A stretch of 33,091 nt of DNA. Origin: an uncultured Kiritimatiellota bacterium. Its GTDB lineage: Bacteria; Verrucomicrobiota; Kiritimatiellia; RFP12; DVOR01. The notes under the pieces are model-generated. The model ran no database searches, was not told the origin of the DNA, and saw only the letters and a list, made by a program, of their open reading frames with translations. The stretch spans positions 1 through 33,091 of the forward strand of contig CALXSH010000019.1 in NCBI GenBank assembly GCA_944391065.1, in the 5' to 3' direction. Made by a program: the position numbers and the translations under genes. Below, one piece after another: positions 1 to 7,536 of the stretch (positions are counted from its first letter, which is position 1; every line of letters begins with the position of its first letter).

Positions 1-2131
1 CGTCGCGGTTGAGCACCTCGACGAAGCATTTGCGGCCGCGGACAAAGAGGCCGTGGACGGCATCGGGGCCTTCCTCGTCGACAATGCGGCGGATGAGATC
101 GATCATGGGGCGGGTGATGACGAGGCCGGGGAGGAAGACGGGGATGCCCGGAGGATAGGGCACCAGCAGCTGGGAGGCGATGCGGCCCTCGCAGGCCTCC
201 AGGGGGAGGAGTTCGCCGTCGCAGAGGGCCGCGTCACGGGGGAGGACGGCGGGCTGGCCGGCAATGGCGCCGGCGAGGAGGGCGTCGTCCTCGGTTTCCT
301 CGGGCAGGCCGATGACCTCGGGCATCCGGCGGATGCAGCGGTAAAGGTAGTCGAAGTGTTCGCGCACGGTGCCGGCCGTGACGAGGAAGAGGATGGTGAC
401 GGCGGTGGATTTCTCCCATTGGATGTGGCTCTCGAGGAGGCTCTTCTTAAAGGCTTCGCAGCCCGCGCGGTTGCGGAACATGAGGATCATCTTGAGCGGA
501 TCCTGGAAGTAGCCCTGGTCTCTCCAGTCGGGACGGCCGTCGGTGACGGTCTCCAGCGCGGCAAAGCATTCCGATTCGGGGCGGCCGAGGAGGGCCGCGA
601 CGCGGGCCCTGAAGTCCGCCACCCAGCGGAGGCGCTCCTCCAGAATGCTGAGGCCCTCGAGGCGCATCTGGATGGCGGCGGTGTCGAGGGTGGCCAGCGT
701 GGGATAGTGCGGGGAGGTGGAGTGCCAGTAGCGCAGGACCTCGTGCAGATCGTGGGAGAACTTTTCGTAAGAGCCGTGCCCGTGCAGGTGGAAGCGGCGG
801 CGGAGCCAGCGAAACTGTTTCCGGGCGTCCTCCTCAAGCAGCCGCTTGAAGCGGATGGAGACATGCACCATCGAGGCCTGGGAGAAGGCGGCCAGCGCCT
901 TGTGGGTGGACTGGACGGAGACATGGGCGCCGCCGAGCTCGCTCACGGCATTGTAGCGGCGGCAGGAGCCGTCGGGCAGCAGATGGGTGTAGTAGGGGTG
1001 AAAGGCGAAGTAGGGCGCCCAAGCTTCGTCGGCGTAGAAGAGGAGCCCGGCCTCTTCGCAGAGGCGGCCGATCTCCCAGACGGGATAGGCAATGCCCTCG
1101 TAGGTGCAGGTGGTCAGGATGAGCATGCGGGGCTTCCCGGCCTCGGGCATGGCCGCGACGGCGGCAAGCTCCCGGCGGAGTTCGTCGAGGGCCACGGGGC
1201 CCCAGACCTTGAGGCGGGGATTGAAGTGGGCGGGGAGGTAACGGGGCACGGCACCGGCCATAACGACGGCATGGTGGACGGACTTGTGGCAGTTGCGGTC
1301 GAGCAGGACGCGTTCGCCGGGCCGGAGGAGGGTCATCAGCATGGCTTTGTTGGAGGTGCTGGTGCCGTTGGTGACGTAGCAGGTCTGCGCGGAACCGAAA
1401 ATCTCGGAGGTCAGCCGCTGCGCCTCGGAAAGGGGCGTGTGCCCCTCGGGCGTGGAAAGATCGCCCAGGGAGGCAACGGAAACCGACAGGTCCGTCCGGA
1501 AAATCATTGAGGAAAAGGTGTCGTGGAAGCCGTGCAGAAAGGGGGAGCGGGCGAACGCGTTGCCGCCGTTGTGACCCGGCGTGTGCCAGTTGGTGCCCGC
1601 CCGGCGGCGGACATACCCGCGCAGGGCGCCCCAGAAGCGGGGCTTCCAGAAGGAGGCAAAGAGATGTTCGATGCGGTCGCGGTGGGCGGCGGCCCGGGCA
1701 AAGAAGGCAAAGGGCTTGGAGACCCAACGGCGCGAGGGCAGCGGGGGGCGCGGATGGCCCGGCCGGGTCACGAGAATCTTGGGAATCGCGGGAAAATAGG
1801 TGAGGAACCAGTCGGGCAGCGTGAGCCCCTCGAGCCGGTGCCCGAAGACGTGCTTCCCGGCCACGGTATCGTCCAGGATAAAGAGACAGCAGCGGCAGGC
1901 CTCGGTGGTCATGAAGGCCTGGTCGACGTCGCGGAACAGCGCCGCCTCCAGCGCCTCGGGCGTGGCCACGGGAATAATGCGCAGCGCCGGATAGTCCAGC
2001 GGATCGGAAGCCGTGAAGGTGTCGTGACAGAAGGCCTGAAAGGCGTCGGAGAGGATATACTCGGTCTCCCGAATGAAGGCCGGCGTGCTCTCGGGGGCAT
2101 CGGTCAGCCAAAAGACGGTCATCGCATCCAT
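1..2131 (-). CDS. Class III Orn/Lys/Arg decarboxylase (PLP), C-terminal end outside window
   Basis: This is a PLP-dependent basic amino-acid decarboxylase of the bacterial LdcC/AdiA/SpeF family (fold type I, cytoplasmic). It is open at the left edge, so about 710 residues are seen; the family usually has 710-755. The N-terminal wing domain covers roughly residues 1-130. The PLP domain contains YADEAW followed by QSTHK, and Lys411 of QSTHK is the expected Schiff-base lysine. The visible C-terminal domain carries the family motif VPYPPGIPV. The substrate (arginine, lysine or ornithine) cannot be told from what is visible. Starts are possible at 2131 (MDAMT) or 2122 (MTVFW), and neither has a good ribosome-binding site. 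Only 38 bases separate the gene from the terminator of the upstream ferredoxin gene and I see no promoter there, so it may depend on read-through. The role would be polyamine or agmatine formation, or acid resistance. Confidence 0.93.
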   Translation of the reverse strand, partial: MDAMTVFWLTDAPESTPAFIRETEYILSDAFQAFCHDTFTASDPLDYPALRIIPVATPEALEAALFRDVDQAFMTTEACRCCLFILDDTVAGKHVFGHRLEGLTLPDWFLTYFPAIPKILVTRPGHPRPPLPSRRWVSKPFAFFARAAAHRDRIEHLFASFWKPRFWGALRGYVRRRAGTNWHTPGHNGGNAFARSPFLHGFHDTFSSMIFRTDLSVSVASLGDLSTPEGHTPLSEAQRLTSEIFGSAQTCYVTNGTSTSNKAMLMTLLRPGERVLLDRNCHKSVHHAVVMAGAVPRYLPAHFNPRLKVWGPVALDELRRELAAVAAMPEAGKPRMLILTTCTYEGIAYPVWEIGRLCEEAGLLFYADEAWAPYFAFHPYYTHLLPDGSCRRYNAVSELGGAHVSVQSTHKALAAFSQASMVHVSIRFKRLLEEDARKQFRWLRRRFHLHGHGSYEKFSHDLHEVLRYWHSTSPHYPTLATLDTAAIQMRLEGLSILEERLRWVADFRARVAALLGRPESECFAALETVTDGRPDWRDQGYFQDPLKMILMFRNRAGCEAFKKSLLESHIQWEKSTAVTILFLVTAGTVREHFDYLYRCIRRMPEVIGLPEETEDDALLAGAIAGQPAVLPRDAALCDGELLPLEACEGRIASQLLVPYPPGIPVFLPGLVITRPMIDLIRRIVDEEGPDAVHGLFVRGRKCFVEVLNRD

Positions 2132-2168
2132 GGGCGCTTCGCAACTTCAGCGAAAAAGGACGGGGTAC

Positions 2169-2225
2169 AAAAAAGAGGGGAACACGGAACGGCGTCATGA
2201 CAACGCAGTCACATGCTCCCCTCTT
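2169..2225 (-). terminator. Intrinsic terminator after ferredoxin gene, with long loop
   Basis: Read on the minus strand, AAGAGGGGA pairs with TCCCCTCTT (9 bp) and is followed by a run of T. The loop is unusually long, about 35 bases, and itself contains a CATG...CATG pair. It lies between the ferredoxin stop and the decarboxylase start. Confidence 0.65.
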
Positions 2226-2245
2226 GTCGGGTTGTCTACGGCCGA

Positions 2246-2416
2246 TCAGCCCTGGACGATGGCTTCCATCGGGCAGGCACCGGCGCAGGTGCCGCAGTCC
2301 ACGCACTTGGCGGGGTCGATGACGTAGGTGGGATCGCCGGCGGAAATCGCCTCGACGGGGCACTCCCCGGCGCAGGTGCCGCAAGCAACGCACTTATCGG
2401 TGATTTTGTAAGCCAT
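2246..2416 (-). CDS. 2[4Fe-4S] ferredoxin, 56 aa
   Basis: A small clostridial-type ferredoxin and soluble low-potential electron carrier. Two complete CxxCxxCxxxCP motifs are visible: Cys9, 12, 15 and 19, and Cys38, 41, 44 and 48. Each half is followed by an EAI segment (VEAIS, MEAIV), the usual internal symmetry of these proteins. The start is fixed by a strong ribosome-binding site (AAGGAGA) 8 bases before the ATG. An extended -10 promoter lies about 40 bases upstream and a terminator follows the stop, so it is probably a single-gene transcript. The likely partner in this window is the 2-oxoacid:ferredoxin oxidoreductase at 6114-8834, which reduces ferredoxin; that link is inferred. Confidence 0.96.
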   Translation of the reverse strand: MAYKITDKCVACGTCAGECPVEAISAGDPTYVIDPAKCVDCGTCAGACPMEAIVQG

Positions 2417-2454
2417 GGTATTGTCTCCTTGGTTTGTTTTCGAAAACAGGGAAG

Positions 2455-2463
2455 AGTATAGCA
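2455..2463 (-). promoter_or_regulatory. Extended -10 promoter of ferredoxin gene
   Basis: TGCTATACT on the minus strand, about 38 bases before the ferredoxin ATG. No convincing -35 at 17 bp spacing. The identical nonamer occurs at 11249 and 22502. Confidence 0.6.
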
Positions 2464-2527
2464 GGAAGTCCGGGCTATGGGAAGTTGGGAGGTCCGAAAA
2501 TCCGTCACGCCCGGCCGCTTCCGAATC

Positions 2528-3661
2528 TTAAAGGACCTTATTCTCCAGGTCCGCCAGAGCGTTTTGCGCCTCGAGGTGGCCTTGCTCGGCCGCCATGCGG
2601 TACCACTTGGCGGCCTCGGCGTCGGACTGCTTCACGCCCCGGCCCTCCTCATAGAGGGCGCCGAGGCCGTACTGCGCTTCGGCAAAGCCTTCCGCGGCTG
2701 CCTGCAGGTACCACGAGGCGGCCTCCTCGTCGCGGCCGTCCTGTTCACAGAGGACACCGAGATCGCTCTTGGCTTCGGCATGGCCCTGCTTGGCGGCCCG
2801 ACGGAGCCACATCTCGGCAGCCTCGGGAGATTTCCCCATTCCAAAGCCGTCGTAACAGTAGTGCGCCAACTCCACCTGAGCCTCGGCATGGCCCTGGTCG
2901 GCGGCCAGACGCACCCATTTGGCGGCTTCGGTCGCGGACTGTATGACACCTTTTCCGGAGGCGTAAAAGAGCCCCATGTCGTACTGGGCCTCGGGGTCCC
3001 CACCCTCGGCGGCGCGGCGCTTCCACTTTAAGGCCTTGGGGACGGAGCGTTTGACGCCGCGCCCTTCCCAGTAGCAATTGGCAAGGATATTCTGCGCAAT
3101 CGGAAGATCGGCATTGGCGGCACAGGTAAACCACTTGACAGCGAGTTCATCCGACTGCTCCACGCCGTCTCCGGCCATGTAGAAGGCCCCAAGCAGGAAC
3201 TGCGCGTCGGCATTCTTCTGCTTCGCGGCACGCTCCAGCCACCGGCACGCTTCTTCATGGGATTCCTCCACGCCACGGCCGTCAAGGTACATCATCCCCA
3301 GCTGGCACTGCGCACGGTCAAAGCCCTGCTCCGCGGAACGGCGGATCAGCTTCTCGGCCTCCGCGTCGGACGGCTCCACGCCGCCCTCGCCACTGAGATA
3401 AAGAGACCCCAGAACGAACTGCGAATAGAACTCATCCTGATCGGCACCGAGCTTGGCCCACTTCAGAGCCTCCGTGGGCGAACGGTCGCAATCCAAACCC
3501 AGATAGAGACGGGTTGCCATCATGGAGATGGCGACGAGGTCTCCCTCCTCAGCCTGCTTTCGCAGGGCATCCATATCCCCCAGGAGCATTTCACGAAGCG
3601 ATGTTTCCTCTTCGGGCGTAATGTCTTGGGCAGGGGCGGGCGCTTTCATTTTCTTCTTCAT
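2528..3661 (-). CDS. Sel1-like repeat (TPR-like) protein, 377 aa
   Basis: A solenoid protein of about nine Sel1-like repeats, each close to 36 residues, with the pattern A-x-A-Q-x-x-L-G-x-x-Y-x-x-G-x-G-V-x-x-S-x-x-E-A-x-K-W. They run from about residue 40 to the C-terminus; the eighth is shortened (GVLCEQDGRDEEAA). There is no signal peptide and the N-terminus is lysine-rich (MKKKMKAP), so a cytoplasmic location is likely. Sel1 proteins serve as scaffolds or regulators through protein-protein contacts; no enzymatic residue is seen and the partner is unknown. AGGA lies 7 bases before the start. It follows the thioesterase gene by 60 bases and may be read from the same transcript. Confidence 0.92.
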   Translation of the reverse strand: MKKKMKAPAPAQDITPEEETSLREMLLGDMDALRKQAEEGDLVAISMMATRLYLGLDCDRSPTEALKWAKLGADQDEFYSQFVLGSLYLSGEGGVEPSDAEAEKLIRRSAEQGFDRAQCQLGMMYLDGRGVEESHEEACRWLERAAKQKNADAQFLLGAFYMAGDGVEQSDELAVKWFTCAANADLPIAQNILANCYWEGRGVKRSVPKALKWKRRAAEGGDPEAQYDMGLFYASGKGVIQSATEAAKWVRLAADQGHAEAQVELAHYCYDGFGMGKSPEAAEMWLRRAAKQGHAEAKSDLGVLCEQDGRDEEAASWYLQAAAEGFAEAQYGLGALYEEGRGVKQSDAEAAKWYRMAAEQGHLEAQNALADLENKVL

Positions 3662-3721
3662 GGCGGGTCCTTTGGATGATGCTGTGCGGGATGCGCCGGA
3701 CGGCGCGGACGGGACAAGGGT

Positions 3722-4501
3722 TCAGGCCTCGGGAGGCTTCATCTCCCAGCGCGAGACGGCGCGGGCGAATTCGGTACCGTCGGGGGCGGTGACGGTGTGG
3801 TGCCAGCCCCCTGCCCCGTCTGGAAGGGTACGGGAGACGACGGTGTCGCCGAGCTTCGCGGCGCGGCGGTACTCAATGTCAAAGGCCACGGGAATGCCCT
3901 GGAAGAAGAGTTCCTCGGGGAGGGTCTCAAGCATCCAGGACGTGTAGTGGACGTTGTTGACGTGACGGTTGACATCGATGTCGGCGCGGCGGACGGCAAA
4001 GGCCGCCTCGGCCGCGGGACCTTCGGGGACGGCGGCGGGGAAGCGCTCCCGGCAGTAGCCGAAGTCGGGGGTGTCGGGATTGGCCAGGCCGCCGATGCGC
4101 TCGGGCATGCGGGCGAGACGGCCCGTCTTCAGATTGACGCAGAGCCATTCGCTGGAGGCGGTGACGAGGGGGCGGCCGGCGGCATCCTCGAGGACGAACT
4201 GGCGTTCGGCGGCAAGGCGTCCGCGGACGCCGCTGGGCCAGGTCAGCAGCCGGACGGCATCGCGCCAGGCCGGGAGGGCCGCGATGCGCAGGGAGAGTCG
4301 GCCGAGGACCCAGGTAATGCCCTCCTCGCGAAGGGTCTGGATGCCGCAGCCGATCTCATGGGCATGGCGGCCGGCAATCTCCTGAAGGCGGTCGGTGAGG
4401 GCCGGCAGGGCCAGACGGAGTGCGGCGCCGCAGGCTCCGGCGGGGACGGTGAAGGTCTCCTCCAGGAGGCATTTGGGTGCGGGGCCGTAGGCAAAGGTCA
4501 T
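3722..4501 (-). CDS. Acyl-ACP thioesterase (FatA/FatB family), 259 aa
   Basis: A double hot-dog thioesterase that releases fatty acids from acyl carrier protein in the cytoplasm. The length is typical of bacterial PF01643 members (about 240-260). The second hot-dog domain has DIDVNRHVNNVHY at residues 174-186, matching the plant FatB segment that holds catalytic Asp, Asn and His (here Asp176, Asn178, His180). The FatB motif EYRREC that follows, carrying Glu and Cys, reads EYRRAA here, so two residues linked to catalysis are replaced. The PHP gene stops 9 bases upstream, so the two are probably cotranscribed. The function in this organism, such as free fatty acid release or lipid turnover, is inferred from family only. 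Confidence 0.88.
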   Translation of the reverse strand: MTFAYGPAPKCLLEETFTVPAGACGAALRLALPALTDRLQEIAGRHAHEIGCGIQTLREEGITWVLGRLSLRIAALPAWRDAVRLLTWPSGVRGRLAAERQFVLEDAAGRPLVTASSEWLCVNLKTGRLARMPERIGGLANPDTPDFGYCRERFPAAVPEGPAAEAAFAVRRADIDVNRHVNNVHYTSWMLETLPEELFFQGIPVAFDIEYRRAAKLGDTVVSRTLPDGAGGWHHTVTAPDGTEFARAVSRWEMKPPEA

Positions 4502-4510
4502 GGCGGGCTC

Positions 4511-5338
4511 TCAGAAGCCGAGGCGCTCGCGCAGGAGGGCGCAAGTGGCCTCGGGGATGGGGAGGGCACCGAGGCAGATGTCGGGTTTTGGGGTGCCGTG
4601 GAAGTCGCTCCCGGCGGAGGGAAAGAGGCCGTTGCGGGAGGCGATGCGCAGAAGGTCGAGGGTCTGCCCGGTGCCGTACGCGGAGTAGTAGCACTCGATG
4701 CCGTCCAGGCCGAGGGTGCGGAGCGCGGCGACCCTTTCGCCGAGGGCGGCGGGGTCGGGCTCCAGCGTGAAGGGATGGGCCATGACGGCGAGACCGTGGG
4801 CGGCATGGATGCGCTCGATGCATTCGGCGGGGGAGGGCCGGTAACGGTCGCGGTAGCAGAGGGCGCCTTTGCCCAGGTAGCGCTCGAAGGCCTCGGCCAC
4901 GGAGGCCACAAGGCCGCGGGCCAGAAGGGCCTGGGCGAAGTGGACGCGGCTGATGAGTTCGTCGCCGGCAAAGGCCGCGACCTCCTCGCGGGTGAGGGGA
5001 ATGCCTTCGTCGGCGAAGGCCCGGAGAATACGTTCGTTGCGCTCGGCGCGGCCGTTGAGGATGCGTTCGCAGAAGCCGGCAAGAACGGGGTCGGCGGGGT
5101 CAATGCCAAGCCCGACGATGTGAAGCTGCCCGGCGGAGACGTCCGCGGAGAGCTCAATGCCGGAGAGGGCATCCAGGCCGACGGCGGCGGCTTCGTCGAT
5201 GAAATCCGCCAGACCGGAGACGTTGTCATGGTCGGTGAGGGCCATGAGGGTGAGTCCGGCAGCCTTGCCGGCGCGGGCAAGCTCGCGCGGGGTGAGGCTG
5301 CCGTCGCTGGCGGTGGAGTGGGTATGCAGATCGATCAT
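4511..5338 (-). CDS. PHP-domain phosphoesterase (RNase AM / YciV / TrpH family), 275 aa
   Basis: A polymerase-and-histidinol-phosphatase (PHP) metal-dependent phosphoesterase. It begins directly with the first metal motif (MIDLHTHSTASDG), followed by LTDHD near residue 35-40, VMAHP in the middle and GSDFHG near the C-terminus, which together provide the trinuclear metal site. The E. coli relative (Rnm/YciV) is a 5'-3' exonuclease that acts on short RNA and 5'-phosphorylated nucleotides; the same activity is likely but not proven here. The length matches that family (about 275-295). It lies 9 bases ahead of the thioesterase gene and 63 bases after the IMP cyclohydrolase gene, with a 10-bp hairpin between. 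Confidence 0.9.
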   Translation of the reverse strand: MIDLHTHSTASDGSLTPRELARAGKAAGLTLMALTDHDNVSGLADFIDEAAAVGLDALSGIELSADVSAGQLHIVGLGIDPADPVLAGFCERILNGRAERNERILRAFADEGIPLTREEVAAFAGDELISRVHFAQALLARGLVASVAEAFERYLGKGALCYRDRYRPSPAECIERIHAAHGLAVMAHPFTLEPDPAALGERVAALRTLGLDGIECYYSAYGTGQTLDLLRIASRNGLFPSAGSDFHGTPKPDICLGALPIPEATCALLRERLGF

Positions 5339-5369
5339 GACGGAGATTTCCGCGGCCGCAGAAGCGCAG

Positions 5370-5395
5370 GGGCCCGTCTCGCAGAAGACGGGCCC
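5370..5395 (-). terminator. Perfect 10-bp hairpin after IMP cyclohydrolase gene
   Basis: GGGCCCGTCT and AGACGGGCCC flank a 6-base loop just past the purH-like stop. No T-tract follows on the minus strand, so it could be a weak or factor-assisted terminator, or an mRNA 3'-end stabiliser. Confidence 0.4.
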
Positions 5396-5401
5396 GTCGG
5401 C

Positions 5402-6079
5402 TCAGTGGAGGCTGTAGGTATTGAGCACGGTCTCGGGGGCGACCTTGGCGAAGAAGCTGGCGATGGCCGTGTCGTAGTCGGCGGTATGGGCGAAGGCCTT
5501 CTTCATGAGGTAGAAGCGGGTGTCGAGCCCGAGGGTGCCGTGCTGGGCGGCGAGTTCGTCGGCGAGGCGGGGGTAGTCGGCCGGGTCGGTGACGGAGGCG
5601 ACGCGGAGATAGTTCTTCGCGGACGCGCGGACCATGCAGGGGCCGCCGATGTCAATGTTGGTGCGGGCCTGCTCGGGGGTGACGCCGGCAACGGCAACGG
5701 TATTCTTGAAGGGGTAGAGGTTGACGACAACCATGTCGATGGGAACGGCGTCGAGACGGCGGATGTCGGCCTGGTGGGCGTCATTGTAGGTCTCGGAGAG
5801 AATGCCGAGATAAATCTTGAAGTCCAGGGTCTTGACGAGGCCACCCTGCATCTCGGGCTGTCCGGTATAGTCGGAGACGGCGACGAGCTGCGGGAGCTGC
5901 CCGGGGGTGAGCAGGGAACGGATGGCGGTGTAGGTGCCGCCGGTGGAATAAACCGTAACACCGGGGCAGGCAGCCAGCAGAGCGGGGATGAAGGCGTCAA
6001 GACCGGTCTTGTCGGAGACGCTGATGAGGACGTGCTTCACGGGCACGCGGTTGTCGATATCCTGAACGATGTTGAGCAT
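5402..6079 (-). CDS. purH: Stand-alone IMP cyclohydrolase domain (PurH N-terminal half), 225 aa
   Basis: It matches the MGS-like IMP cyclohydrolase half of PurH, which closes FAICAR to IMP in the last step of purine synthesis. Visible motifs are LISVSDKTGL (18-27), YSTGGTYTAI (44-53), VSDYTGQPEM (68-77), VVVNLYPF (117-124), NIDIGGPCMVRASAKN (141-156) and AFAHTADYD (195-203). Normal PurH is about 520 residues with a C-terminal AICAR transformylase domain. This gene stops at the domain junction (NTYSLH) and no transformylase sequence follows. The usual KTLHPK(I/V)HGG loop reads KTLDFKIYLGI (84-94), an unusual variant. The start at 6079 has GGAGA 7 bases upstream; a longer upstream reading frame is only an overlap with the neighbour. 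It sits 34 bases after the oxidoreductase beta-gamma gene. Confidence 0.9.
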   Translation of the reverse strand: MLNIVQDIDNRVPVKHVLISVSDKTGLDAFIPALLAACPGVTVYSTGGTYTAIRSLLTPGQLPQLVAVSDYTGQPEMQGGLVKTLDFKIYLGILSETYNDAHQADIRRLDAVPIDMVVVNLYPFKNTVAVAGVTPEQARTNIDIGGPCMVRASAKNYLRVASVTDPADYPRLADELAAQHGTLGLDTRFYLMKKAFAHTADYDTAIASFFAKVAPETVLNTYSLH

Positions 6080-6113
6080 GGGATTCTCCGGTGAAGGGTG
6101 AGAGGGCGGGGCC

Positions 6114-7535
6114 TCAGGGCAATTCGCCGGTGAGGCCGTGATGGCGGCAGTAGTCGACCGCGGCGCGGAGGACCCTGCGGTTGGGCTCGATGAGGGCCGG
6201 CTTGCGGGCGAAGGAGCGCTCCAGCGCCTCGGTGACGACGTGCGCGGGGATGCCGAGTGCGTCCAGGGCAATGAGGGCGCCGAGCATGGCGACGTTGGCG
6301 GCCTTGGGGACGCCGTTGGCGGTGGCGAGGTCGATGGCCGGAATCTGCATGATGCGGATGCCTTCGGGGAGCGGATCGGGCAGACGGACGGTGGAGTCGA
6401 TCACGGCCAGGCCGCCGGGACGGACGGTGTGAAGGTGCTTGGCGCAGGCGGCTTGGTTCATCACCACGAGCAGCTCGGGGTGCTCAATGGCGGGCGTGCC
6501 GATGGTGTGGGTGGAGGTGACGACCATGCAGGCGGCATCGCCGCCGCGCTGCTCAGGCCCGTAGGTCGGCAGCCAGGTGGTCTCCAGGCCGAGGGCCCGG
6601 GCGGCATCGGCCACGACCAGACCGAGGCTGAGAATGCCCTGGCCGCCGAAGCCGGTGAACTTGAAGTGGCGCTCGCAGACCTCGGCCGCCTCGTGACGGG
6701 GCTCTTCGGAGCCGTCGTCGCCGAAGAACTGGGCCAGGCTGACCCACGGCTTGGGCTCGGGGCGCACGGGGGCCTCGGCCGAACGGTCGCGGAGACAGCC
6801 GAGGGGATACTCCTTCTCCATCTGCTCAATGACGAATTTGGCGGCATCAAGGGGGCTCCGGCCGACGGAGGTGGGGCAGGGCGAGAGAATCTCGACGAAG
6901 GTATAGCCTTTGCGGTCGCGCTGGATTTCAAGGGCCTTGCGGATGGCGGCCTTGGCCTTCATGATGCGGGCGGTGTCGGCCACGGACACGCGCTCGATGT
7001 AGACCGGCAGGGTAAGGGTATTGACCATCTCGCAGAGGTGCAGGGGCATGCCGTCGGTGGCAGGGTTGCGGCCGAGGGGCGAGGTGGTGGTCTTCTGGCC
7101 GATCAGGGTGGTCGGGGCCATCTGGCCGCCGGTCATGCCGTAAATCGAGTTGTTGACGAAGAAGACGGCCATGTGTTCGCCGCGGGCAGCCGCCTGCAGC
7201 GTGTGGCCCAGGCCGATGGCGGCAAGGTCGCCGTCGCCCTGATAGGAGACGGTGATGGCCTTGTCGCGCAGACGGCTGATGGCCGTGGCCATCGAGGGGG
7301 CCTGACCGTGACCGGCGCTTACGCCGCCGACGTCCCAGTAGTAGTAACCGAAGACGGCGCAGCCGATGGGATTGACGATGACGGTGCGGTCCTGCAGTCC
7401 GAGCTCCGTGTAGGCCTCGGAGAGAAGTTTGTGAATGATGCCGTGGCCGCAGCCGGCGCAGTAGTGGGTCGCGCGCGACTCGGAGCCGGAGCGCGTGAAG
7501 ACATCAAACATGCCTTTGGTACCGAGCGTAGCCAT
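6114..7535 (-). CDS. 2-oxoacid:ferredoxin oxidoreductase, fused beta (TPP) and gamma subunits, 473 aa
   Basis: This protein supplies the thiamine-diphosphate subunit and the gamma subunit of a VOR/KOR-type enzyme, which oxidatively decarboxylates a 2-oxoacid to its acyl-CoA while reducing ferredoxin. Residues 1 to about 285 form the beta part: CAGCGHG at 26-32, the TPP/Mg motif GDGD at 100-103 and NNSIYGMTGGQ at 128-138. From about 291 the gamma part begins: FTGFGGQG (293-300), YGPEQRGGDA, and a typical gamma-domain end. In many relatives these are separate genes; the single reading frame here is a natural fusion. The start codon lies one base after the alpha-subunit stop, so translation is probably coupled. 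Homology of the alpha subunit favours branched-chain 2-oxoacids, but 2-oxoglutarate is not excluded. Confidence 0.95.
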   Translation of the reverse strand: MATLGTKGMFDVFTRSGSESRATHYCAGCGHGIIHKLLSEAYTELGLQDRTVIVNPIGCAVFGYYYWDVGGVSAGHGQAPSMATAISRLRDKAITVSYQGDGDLAAIGLGHTLQAAARGEHMAVFFVNNSIYGMTGGQMAPTTLIGQKTTTSPLGRNPATDGMPLHLCEMVNTLTLPVYIERVSVADTARIMKAKAAIRKALEIQRDRKGYTFVEILSPCPTSVGRSPLDAAKFVIEQMEKEYPLGCLRDRSAEAPVRPEPKPWVSLAQFFGDDGSEEPRHEAAEVCERHFKFTGFGGQGILSLGLVVADAARALGLETTWLPTYGPEQRGGDAACMVVTSTHTIGTPAIEHPELLVVMNQAACAKHLHTVRPGGLAVIDSTVRLPDPLPEGIRIMQIPAIDLATANGVPKAANVAMLGALIALDALGIPAHVVTEALERSFARKPALIEPNRRVLRAAVDYCRHHGLTGELP

Positions 7536-7536
7536 A

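Noticed and set aside
53..2200. Plus-strand open frames over the left edge
   Set aside because: They mirror the decarboxylase, whose PLP-lysine and C-terminal motifs are clear on the minus strand.
2528..3661. Regular repeats in DNA resembling an array
   Set aside because: They encode the degenerate 36-residue Sel1 repeats; spacing and divergence do not fit CRISPR or other DNA repeats.
3797..6094. 765-codon open frame on the plus strand
   Set aside because: Spans the reverse of three recognisable genes (thioesterase, PHP, IMP cyclohydrolase) and is of low complexity.
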